Assembly: GCA_963930775.1 (NCBI GenBank)
Contig: OZ005700.1
Location: 7,202,609 to 7,266,608 of the forward strand
Length of the DNA: 64,000 bases
Direction: 5' to 3'
Origin: Cliona cf. orientalis
Taxonomy: Eukaryota; Porifera; Demospongiae; Clionaida; Clionaidae
The notes beneath the pieces are model-generated. The model saw nothing but the letters and a program-made list of their open reading frames with translations, was not told where the DNA came from and made no database searches. Shown here piece by piece: positions 54,841 to 64,000 of this stretch. Numbering within the stretch: position 1 is the first letter of the stretch; each line of letters begins with the position of its first letter. The translations under genes were made by a program, and so were the position numbers.

Positions 54841-57800
54841 CTATCTGGCTGGAGAAGTCATTGTGCTTTGTAAGACCTGGTCAAATCGTTTTGGAGTCAA
54901 GTGAATGGCGTCAATGCAACTGAAGAGAGCATCAGAGGAGATGGTGGTAGGCAGCTTGCCAAGGAACTGCCCGGCGTCTTCAAGAGCGTAGAACTGCATC
55001 AGCTCAGACTGATACAGTCTCAGAATACCTGAAAATGCAAGCAACAAAAAGCAGACTTACAACAAAAATTTAATTGCAAGTACAGGTATTATAAGCTAGT
55101 GTGATGCTTCAGAAATTGGTGGCTACCAAAGTCTTACGCTATTAAAAAATGGGGAGAAAGGGGCAGCATCTTTAGCAATGAAAGCATGCTCCTACAATAT
55201 CATGTATAATAATTATGTAATTATTGTTGCTAGCTATAGGGTCATACCTAGTGCTGTTCTGAATAGGAATGAGTCCCCATCACGGCAGAACATGTCCCAC
55301 ACCCGACAGGCAATATCCAGTGGTAGGGTACGAGTGTAGATAGTGAAAATCCTGTAAAATGTACACGGATGTGCACGCGAGTGAGTATAAGTGTGTGCAG
55401 GAGAGAGGTAGTTAAGGAGTGAGAGTTAATGCATGCATCAAGTTTCAACACTACAATTGACCGCATTATAATAATATGTACATGTACCAGGCTTGACTAG
55501 CAGACTTACCACTCTATGAGGTAGTACTCCGGGGAGAACTGCATCTGCTCAAAGTGAGCACTGAGCTTGGGCATGGATTCATGAAGGAAGATGGTGAAGG
55601 AATCGAAGTATGGTCTCATCAAAGTGTGGTCGACTCGAAAGAAGGCCAGGTAGGAGGAGCGATTGAGGAGGTTGGCCAAACAGATGAAGGCGTCCCCTGC
55701 CTCCATGTTGAGCAGGAGAACAGCTGCCAGGAAGGACATGCCCTGAACATAGCCAATGTCGGGACGGTAGCAGGCATAGGCTCCTAGGACATCTTTAAGG
55801 GTTTGATGATAGGGGCCACCCTACAGAATGAGTTCGTATATGGATGATTAAGTTAGCCCAAAGAGTGTGTATAAGATATAGACAGAGGTAGAGGGAGGGA
55901 GGGGGAGGGAGAGGGGAGGGCGGAGAAAGAGAGATTATTTGTATATTGGGTATACTCTAGGAAATACAATCAGTGAGAAACCTCACAATGTGCAGTAATC
56001 TACACTCTAAGTCAGCAGTAACAATCGCAAGACAAGACACACACTTGTATGTACATGTATGCACACAATGTTTACAGCATGGAACAGTATATCATTCCTG
56101 ATTCCTGGCAGGAAACAACACAAGAGTTATTGTCAACACTCACTGCCTGAAAGAAGCCAAGAGTTGGGAATGTTCTGAGCACATCCAAGTGAATGACCTC
56201 CACACTCTGCTCACGACTGAGACTCTTCTGAGAGGCAGTAGAGTCTGTGAGGAAGAACCATGAATATCCTGAGCTATCATAATAGTGTTATGGTCATCAT
56301 TAAGATGCTCCTACAGCTAGGGGGACCGTGCTTACTCAGGACTTGTGAATCAAGCAAAATTCTTGAAGGCAGAGCTACATATATTATATCTACTGTATAC
56401 TGTAGGGGACTCGCCTTAAAAAATTGGATGCTAAGTTGGATATGTACACACTTAGAAGGATCATTTTCTTCTATCAAAACTACTAGGGAAACCAGCCATC
56501 CAAATGTCCGCTCAGGCACACCCACATACACATGTACATGTACATGCGTACAAACATGCAATAAACAGAGCCATGATTCTCTGAAAGCTAGGGGCACTAA
56601 CACAAACACTGACTCACTCACCACTCCTTTCCCTCTGGTCCAGTGATTCCAGTCTCTCCCTGCACCGACGAAGGTTGATCAGATACAAGTCTGAGTGGTG
56701 AGGCAATAGGCAATAGTGAAACGGACAAAGAATGTAAAGCTACAGCACACACATAATAATATAAGCAAAACAGCTCATGAAGCTGTAGCAGTAGTAGTGT
56801 GAAAGTATGCACCATTCATTGTGTACAATAACATGCACTTGCACACACACACGTACACACACACTAGCAGGCACATGAAATACATGTACACCTAATTCCA
56901 TAACCTAATTATTGTCATGTTAAAGAGTGGGGAATACACTTCATCTACATGTACCTGGAGATATGTTGAGGTCGTTGCCAATTGCCCTCTTCCAGACCTC
57001 TCCACGCACACCCGGGGGGAGGCCGTACCACCACAGCTCACGAACCTTACGGGTCTTGTGTCTGAGTCAGAGGGAAGCGATATCACCGGAATAAAATAAT
57101 CACACGAGACACAAAAATCAACAACATAGCATCAGCTAGCACATACACTAAAGGAATCAGATACGAGGAGCTTTGGGATTTATCATTCTCACATAGACTG
57201 TGAATATATCCACAGACTTTCTGTGATAACTAACAGTGCTTTGGAATAGCTATGTAAGATTTCAAAAAGTAGGTGCCAAATGTGCAACTATAGACAGCTG
57301 TTTCAGTCTTAGACTAATTGGGCCAAAGGGGCGTTCAATGCTACACCTTTTTCTATCTGAGTGAAACACCAAAAATCCACTACATAATTTATATAATGTA
57401 CGCCTTGTACTTGTACAAATAACCTCGTCCCCAAGCCCAGCCTAGTTCGCAGGATTGAAAGTCTGGGAATGGGACAAGGCTGAGCTCGGTAGGATGAACA
57501 TTACTTACAGTGAGTCCCACTTGGGTAGAATCTTGCTCCACTCTTTTAAGGAGTCTGCCACCATTTTATCCTTGGATCTTCTCTCTTCTTCTTTCTTGAC
57601 CACCTGCTTAGCTCTCTCTAGCTCTTTCTTTCTGGCAGCTGTCACCATCTGCTCATATAGCTTCTGGTGTCTACGCTCTTCAGCTGCTGACTTGGCTGGG
57701 AGGTTGCTATAAGGAGAGAGAGAGGGAGAGAGAGAGAGAGATCGAGAGAGGGGGGGGGGGGGAGGAGAGGGGAGAGAGAGAGGGAAGTCATATTCCTTAT

Positions 57801-60144
57801 GTAAAGCAAATACACACAATGTCAGCTCTACTTTCACATTGGACAGACAAACAAATCACACATAGCACAGTGGACTCAATCACTGCTGAGTCAGTAAGGC
57901 AGGTGGCACACGCACAATGCCATGTGATACATCTGTGACTCTATTATAGCTACAGATTATAGATTTGACAGCAACATGGGTCCAGTTCTAACAATTATTG
58001 GTATATAAAAGCATTCCCAAGTGATTACTGACCTTGGTCGATCCTGTAGGATGAGTCCAGTGGTGGAAGTGGCTGCCAGGAGGGTCTGGGAGGTGTGGTC
58101 TGCACTACCAACATAGGACATCTTCTTTCTGCAATTAATAAAGGACAAACAATAATACTGAGACACTCTCTCCTTTCTCCTCAAAAATAAAATTAACAGC
58201 CTGACGGACAGGGGTGGGGGGTCTGGGCAGGACATATAATCACAGCTCATTCCTAGCAATACCTGCACTGAAGGCTTGTGGGCCAACCTGCACTGGTAAT
58301 GTGCTTGAGGTGCATCCAGAGCCACAAAATTGTGTTGATGTAAAGTACAGAATTGAAACAAGCTTGCAATCATCTATTCCATGTTGCGAGCATGGTTTGA
58401 ACAATCACTCTAACATGGTACATCTTGTAGCACTAATAAATGAATGTGCAGTCATTTTCATGGACAGTGTACATTATGCACTACTCTTTCTTTATTCCGC
58501 ACACTCTCGTCACTGACCATGTACTGTACATGAAAGTGTAGTTAGTATCCAGACAAAAGAAGGAGGGTGTCCTCATTTCTGGGTAATTCCATACTCTTAT
58601 TTTATTTTATACAATTAGGCATTTAATCTAAAACAAAACAGTCAATTTCTATTGAAGGGAGAGATAGCATAGCACACACAAGTCTCGACCATAATGCTCT
58701 GTTCACACTACACGTACAATGTAGCTGCTTCCCTTACCTTCTGAAGAAGGAGCCCAGCGATCGTCCTTTGCTGCTAGAGGTCTCACTGCCACTGCCGCCG
58801 CTAGCAGCTGCCATGGCACCACTGGCAGCAGCTGCTGCTGTCTTCAGATCCTGGTTGGACTGACTTCGTGATACGGATGTGGAGGGTGGGGCACTGAGTG
58901 AATGGGATGGTGGCTTATCGGATGGAGTTTGTTGTTGCTTTTGCTGTGCTGTTGAGTTGTCCTCTGGTGGTGGTGTTGAGGAGCTGGAGGTGACAGTCCT
59001 GTTCGGTGAAGTGGAGTTACTGCCTTCCTCTCTGCTACCACTTTCAGCAGTACTAGTAGTGTTCATGGTTTTGACAGTTTCGAGGAGTTTCTTCTGGACA
59101 GCCTTGGGGTCCTCCTTCTCGTTATCCCCGTCATATGGGCGGGGCTCCAGGTACCCCATGGAGGAGGAGCAGCGACTGCCTTCGCTGGGACTGCGATCTG
59201 TACCTAGTGAGGGGTTAAATTTTTAATTCATAATAAAGCATAGGCTAATTAACGGCATAGTGTAGCCTCAAGAGTGCAGAAGGAAATCTACACATTTGTA
59301 TGGGTAACACTTGCCAGACCTGACATAATAAACTCAATACACATTTGCACAATCAACAAAAGCTATAATTATTATACACTATTATAGCAAAGATTGGAAA
59401 GAAGTGTAAGCCTGAATGCTATTGTACATAATATGGGCAAATCAATAGCCTTCCCCAACCAGATACTGCACATATACGTTACAAATACTTTTACTAATCT
59501 AATTCTGCTGATTGCGTACCAGTTTCTGCATTTGGCGGTGTCCCAGAGGCACCCTCTTCCTCCTGTTCCCTCTCTCCCTCTCCCCCCTCCTCCTCCTCCT
59601 CCTCCTCCTCCTCGGGTGACAGAGACCGGCTGGTGGTCCCCACACTACCCTCACTGTCCCCCAGGATCTCTCCCATCAGGTTCAGCTGCTCACCGCTGGT
59701 CATCACCTCCAGGCTCATCATAGAGAGGCCGTGCTCCGTCTCCGATACCTCCAGCAGCGAGGAGCACTGACTGTCTACGTTCACCGCCTCAAAAGACCGA
59801 CATGCGTGTAGGCCACTCCTACCTACAGGCGTTGACATGGAGCGTAGAGCTTCAACACGTTTTGTTACCGCAACGTCGACATTTGTTGACTCGATAGCGG
59901 CTGGATTTGGTAGTCCGTGGATGTCTCCGTTGTTCAAGAGAGCATTGGTATCCGAGGCGAGGCTACTGGCGTTCGAGACGCCAGAGTCTGAAGCTGTGTT
60001 GTTGTTGCTCTCCGCGATGTTGTAGGGAGGACTGGCGACCTTGACGACTTGGTCGGAACCACCCTCAGAAACTACTTCTTGTTGGATAGGTCCATCAGGC
60101 CCACTATCATCAGTAGTCACAGATATTTCAATCCCAGTACTCAT
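54841..60144 (-). CDS. TBC1D12/TBC1D14-type Rab GTPase-activating protein, 754 aa
   Basis: Ten exons: 59520-60144, 58738-59203, 58033-58128, 57509-57706, 56955-57061, 56622-56690, 56144-56244, 55510-55820, 55248-55351 and 54841-55028, closing in frame on TAG. The N-terminal about 400 residues are disordered, Ser/Thr-rich, with a poly-Glu run (59585-59612). Then come a helical segment ([20 protein letters not shown]…) and a TBC domain opening [22 protein letters not shown]. The Arg finger is at about 544 in [12 protein letters not shown] and the Gln finger at about 579 in GYVQGMSF, so both catalytic residues are present; the domain continues with [35 protein letters not shown]. Architecture and sequence match TBC1D14/TBC1D12, RAB11-linked regulators of recycling endosomes and autophagy. 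Which of the two vertebrate paralogues is closer is not resolvable; it is probably the pre-duplication orthologue. Confidence 0.93.
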
Positions 60145-60280
60145 GGCTATTATTTTTTTACTCCCTTTTTCTCTTTTCAGATCTTCGACTCGTGATTCAA
60201 ATTTTTCAAATACATGAATACGTGTATTTAGAACAAAATGTGGGAGGGGCTAATAAACAAGCTTAGCATGCAGTTCATGA

Positions 60281-63280
60281 TCAGTCGGTGTCCGGTGACT
60301 TTGGCAGGTAGTTCCAATCAATAGGCTTCTTTCCCTTCCCCCGCAAGTACTCATTTGCCTTTTCAAAGTGATTGCAGCCGAAGAACCCCTTACTAGCTGA
60401 GAGGGGGGAGGGGTGGGGTGACTTGAGCACACAGTGCTTCTTCTTGTTGATGAAGGCTCCCTTCTTTTGAGCATAGGCACCCCACAGGACAAACACCACA
60501 GCGGACAGGTGGTCGTTGATCCAGTGGATCACTGCATCTGTCAAATTCTCCCAACCCTAAAAGAAATTATATTAGATGCCATGGTGAGAATCTAGCCAGC
60601 GTTTGAGACAATTAAAAAAAACGTATGAATATGAAACTGAAGCATCGTTGCCAGAGCATATTATTGATGAGGTTTTTAGGTTGCCAAATTAAAATCTTGC
60701 CAATTGCATGGTGCCTATAATACCCTCAAAAGTGCAAAGGGTAGCACTATTATCAGTGGTTGCTGGGAGTTTCTGTAATACTTGTACAAGTGTGACCAAA
60801 TCAAAGGCTGTGATACTCTACAACCTCCATGCTTCTCTACTAGAAGAAAATTGAAATTTAAAAGTTTACCTTTCCAGCATGAGAGTTGGGTGTCTTCTGT
60901 TTGACAGTGAGGCAAGCATTGAGCAGCAGAACGCCTTGCTTGGCCCATCCCATCAGGTAGCCGTGGTCAGGAATCTTGAAGTCTGGTATGCTGTCCTTCA
61001 GCTCTTTGTACATGTTCCTGAGGCTGGGCGGGATGGCCACACCCACTCGCACACTGAAGCACATCCCATGAGCCTGGTTGGGGCCGTGGTAGGGGTCTTG
61101 ACCGAGGATAACCACCTTCACCTAAGAGATGGCATAATATTACCAAAGTAAATCGAATACAACGCATGATCTAATGTAACGCAAGAAATTAGCATGAATT
61201 CACATAACATTTATATAATTATATGGAGCGATTGACGACCTTTAGCAGAAAACGCGTTATTTTTCCACATGTTGCACCAGATTATATAACATAAATCATA
61301 ATAATGAATCAAATAATTATAGCAATGCAAATCACTGCTAGTCATGGACAGTTTGGGGGTCAAAAATTAAGGGGAGCCGGAATGGGAGGAAGAGCTGGAC
61401 TAATGTAGCAGCCCGAGGGAGAGGGGATGGGTGCAGAGTGAGGAAGTTTAAGCATAATACTACTTCATACAAATGCATCTGAGTTCCACTTAGTCTATAG
61501 GCTAGCCTCGTCCCCAGGCCCCTCCCAACGCGGGGAGAAGGGCCTGGTACACACCGACTGCGCATGCGCCACTTTATCCATAGATTTTCTGTAAAATTGT
61601 CCGTATACTATAGCTTACCGCGTGGAAATTCGATCGCTTACTTAAACAGGTGCCAGAGTAAGTCTTTTTGCTTTCGCTGGCCAGCCAACTGCTCGAACAA
61701 ACTGTTTGAGCTCGCATCGTGCATTCCTTGGCCATACGCGAGCAGAAAGGAAGGATGACGTAATCTAAAATACTTAGTTTACTGAATATTTTACGGGAAT
61801 ATACAATGTACCCAGATTCTGGGTACAAATTGGTGCATGCGCAGTCGGTGTGTACCAGACCCTTCTCCCCGCGTTGGGAGGGGCCTGGGGACGAGGCTAT
61901 CTATAGGCGACACTTCAGGTGACCTGTGATCGGCAGGCCTCATTGTATTATATAATTATGTTTGAGTGCAACAGACCAATAGAGCTATATAAATTAATAG
62001 TGGACACAAGGAGTACAACCAAACAAGCTGTAATAATGTAATGAAAAATTATTTTTGGGGGGGGGGGGGGGGTGGGGGCGGGCGGTGGATACACCCTGCT
62101 GGGGTCTAGGCAGATAACCCCCTGCAGTCTGGTTACTGTGCTATAAACTAAAAACCTTTGTGGTTTGTTCTTTTAATTGAATTAAGCACTTGAGAGCCAC
62201 TGCCTATTTACCCTTTCCACTGGACAACTGACTTGCAAAGCATGCTAGTATTTTCTGCATTACGGTATCCACATGATATATACATATGTAGGTGTGATTT
62301 GCAGTTTGTCTGGCTTGTACTACAGCTGTAGTTTAACTACCATCTACACCTTGGTGGTTTATGCTAGATAAGCACTAGGGGTGCTTTTGATGCAACCACA
62401 CACTGTAGTACAAGCACAGTTATCACGATATTCCAAATGATGTTAGTTTCAATAATATTAATTTTTGCACTAACATCACCTTCTGAATTGGGCAGCAGAG
62501 AGTCCAACTGAAGACATCCTCTGCTGGAGGGTAAATGGTATATTTCTTTCGCTCCTCATTCACAAACGCCATCAACTGTAACATAAAAGCAGAACAACAG
62601 TATTATTAAGAAAGGTTTACTAGTCTATGCTGCAATGAGATACTATGCTTTGCAGATCAGCTACATGTATATCTAGGGACTTGATACCTTTCACTGCCAC
62701 TATGCAAATTGATAGCCTTTCCTAAAATTATGCATTAATTAGAGAGTCACTGCCTAATACCCTTTCTCTGGACAACTGACCTGCAAAGCACAGCTAGTAA
62801 CATGCTCTTGTTATTGCATCTACCTCCTTTATGTATGGCTTCTTAAATTCTGAAAGTAGTGCCTTGATCCAGCTAGGCCCAAGCTTCTCTGTTCCAACGG
62901 CAGCTGCTATTCTCTTTGTTTCGGCCTCAAATTTCTTTAATGCCATCCGTTCCTTCTGCTCGGGGGACAGGCCCTCAGCTCCCCCTGCCTCTTTTAGGGA
63001 GTCGGGGGTTGGGGGAGTGCTGGATTTTGACGGTTCCCCCTCAGAGATTTCATCTATTGAACGCTTTGCTGGAGGTGGTGTTGTTTGGGGATCATCGTCA
63101 TCCACTGAACGAGATCTAAAGAAGAAAAATAAAATTTGAAGTTGACACCTAGCTAGCTAGTGCTCACTCACTGCACCTTTTCCTGGTCAGATCTGGTTTG
63201 AAAAAGGCAGAGATCTTTCGATTTTGACCCTTACTCGAGGATGCAGCTCCCTTCACTTTTGATTTGCTCTTCGGCGGCAT
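60281..63280 (-). CDS. UNG: uracil-DNA glycosylase (UNG), 339 aa
   Basis: Five exons: 63177-63280, 62824-63115, 62480-62575, 60870-61121 and 60281-60556, in frame to TGA. The basic N-terminus contains [10 protein letters not shown] followed by LTRKR, resembling the PCNA-binding box plus nuclear signal of UNG2 but with Asn where the box normally has Gln. Residues about 40-110 are disordered and acidic, followed by [18 protein letters not shown]. Catalytic motifs: water-activating Asp at about 173 in GQDPYHG, the uracil-binding block [11 protein letters not shown], and His at about 296 in HPSPLSA. Family 1 UDG removes uracil from DNA to start base excision repair. It ends 137 bp downstream of the TBC1D12/14 start on the same strand and is divergent from EXOC2. 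Confidence 0.95.
61503..61899. mobile_element. MITE/foldback, 397 bp, about 70-bp inverted termini
   Basis: The left end begins TAGCCTCGTCCCCAGGCCCC and the right end closes GGGGCCTGGGGACGAGGCTA. Homology continues through CCAACGCGGGGAGAAGG, GGTACACACCGACTGCGCATG and ends near GCGCCA / TGGTGC. It lies in UNG intron 3. TATAGG flanks are imperfectly repeated outside (…TCTATAGGC / CTATAGGCG). The interior is AT-rich with no transposase. Confidence 0.85.
62050..62100. repeat. poly-G tract in UNG intron 3
   Basis: A run of about 17 G interrupted by a single T and then G-rich sequence (GGGGGCGGGCGG). It has G-quadruplex potential on the plus strand and C-runs in the UNG transcript sense. The length is likely variable and prone to assembly error. 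Confidence 0.7.
62190..62260. repeat. intronic duplicate block, copy 1 (UNG)
   Basis: CACTGCCTATTTACCCTTTCC, then CTGGACAACTGACTTGCAAAGCA and CTAGTA. It recurs with a few differences at 62742-62810 in the neighbouring UNG intron. Confidence 0.7.
62742..62810. repeat. intronic duplicate block, copy 2 (UNG)
   Basis: CACTGCCTAATACCCTTTCTC, then TGGACAACTGACCTGCAAAGCA and CTAGTAACATG. It ends just before the exon 2 donor region. It shares about 55 bp with copy 1, suggesting a dispersed short repeat or local duplication. Confidence 0.7.
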
Positions 63281-63471
63281 GACTGAGACTCTCAAATGCA
63301 GCACTTTTGCAGAGATGTTATGCTAAAATTTATTTCCCGCCAAATTCCCGCGTTGGGACACACCCACCGTACCATGCTAGTTGCAGTGTGCTCCATTTAG
63401 AAATAACCTGTAGGAGTGTGGGGCACCTCCTTTGTGCATTGAGTTCCCTCGTTCCCTTCTGTCTCCGCTCC
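63281..63471. promoter_or_regulatory. shared head-to-head promoter (UNG / EXOC2)
   Basis: 191 bp between divergent start codons. It includes TTTCCCGCCAAATTCCCGCG at about 63332-63351, which has two E2F-like TTCCCGC/TTTSSCGC cores and would suit an S-phase gene such as UNG. No TATA box. Confidence 0.6.
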
Positions 63472-64000
63472 ATGACCGACTTGGACGATAGCGAAGGCCC
63501 CGTGGTGACGGGAATCTCTCCGAGCGCCGGTCTTCCCGGGACAAAGGTCACCATTCGCGGAGAGAATCTCGGAGAAAGCAAAGATGATGTCATTGGTATG
63601 AAAGCGTTTTGTGAGCGCCCTTACAGGCGGTTCATGGGCTCTTAAAGAGTCTTGCCTACATATCTGTATACAGAGTTTTATGTTGTGAGTTGAACCTTCG
63701 ACTCTTTTTCTAAAATGTGTATTATTTTGTTTTCAGAATTGACCATCAATGGCATGAGCTGTCTTGAGAGCCTGGAGTACCACTCCTCCCGTAAGCTGGT
63801 GTGTCTCCGCCCGAATGCCCCGGGTGTCGGGGAGATCATTGTCACCACGTTCAATGGTGGGAGTGGCACATGCACAGTCCAGATTACCATACAACAGCCA
63901 GAGGTCAAGCAGTTACTTGGTAAGTCCAATAATAAAATGAAGGGGTCAAGCTTGGTAAAATATCAGCATTCCACTTTCCTTGTAGCCAAAAAATTTCATT
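63472..64000 (+). CDS. EXOC2: exocyst complex component 2 (SEC5), 5' end only
   Basis: Exon 1 (63472-63595) and exon 2 (63737-63919) join in phase; a GTAAGT donor follows and the gene leaves the window. The translation starts [20 protein letters not shown], then [15 protein letters not shown] and, in exon 2, [20 protein letters not shown] and [20 protein letters not shown]: an IPT/TIG domain at the extreme N-terminus, as in SEC5. In animals that domain binds RalA-GTP and links Ral signalling to vesicle tethering at the plasma membrane. About 102 residues are present. Confidence 0.92.

Noticed and set aside
56260-56646. 128-codon plus-strand frame within TBC1D12/14
   Set aside because: It spans an intron and overlaps part of exon 6 on the opposite strand; no domain or splice support.

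Overview
The window is nuclear DNA from an intron-rich, gene-dense animal. The gene set points to an early-branching metazoan, most likely a sponge: WDR91, TRABID/ZRANB1, RAD50, TBC1D12/14, UNG, SEC5/EXOC2, a THEG-repeat protein, an SFI1-like centrin-repeat protein, MRPL35, two PEBPs and a tandem array of TRIM-NHL genes. Introns are short and genes often start head to head 160-380 bp apart. The AT-rich spacers hold many small inverted-repeat elements. The species cannot be fixed from sequence alone. Exon boundaries were placed by hand from splice sites and reading phase. In every multi-exon gene that ends inside the window the phases close to a complete frame.

Layout. 1-3376: no gene, two inverted-repeat elements. 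3377-5191 (-): two single-exon genes for related small secreted proteins of unknown family, one with a strongly cationic amphipathic C-terminus. 5933-8952 (-): SFI1-like centriole/centrin-repeat protein, head to head with a THEG-repeat sperm/cilium microtubule protein (9115-10949 +). 11080-11613 (-): mitochondrial ribosomal protein bL35m, head to head with a secreted PEBP (11779-12761 +), which is followed by a cytosolic PEBP (12872-14005 +). 14261-19047 (-): WDR91, whose intron 3 looks like a U12-type AT-AC intron; it is head to head with ZRANB1/TRABID (19430-24126 +).

24752-54578 (-): a complete RAD50 gene (29 exons, about 1,320 aa). Its intron 20, directly after the zinc-hook exon, is 20.4 kb long, while its other introns are at most about 1.4 kb. 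That intron holds a same-strand tandem array of intronless TRIM-NHL genes: four intact copies of about 750 codons, one copy broken by a single-base deletion, one in-frame internally deleted NHL-only copy, and a 69-bp stub of another. The 5' end of RAD50 exon 21 is itself copied twice inside the array, so the array grew after a TRIM gene was already in the intron. A CArG-type CC(A/T)6GG box lies 105-190 bp upstream of every full-length copy.

54841-60144 (-): TBC1D12/14-type RabGAP. 60281-63280 (-): uracil-DNA glycosylase, head to head (191 bp) with EXOC2/SEC5 (63472 +), which runs off the window. Themes: genome maintenance (RAD50, UNG), endolysosomal and vesicle traffic (WDR91, TBC1D12/14, SEC5), ubiquitin (TRABID, TRIM) and axoneme/centriole (THEG, SFI1-like).
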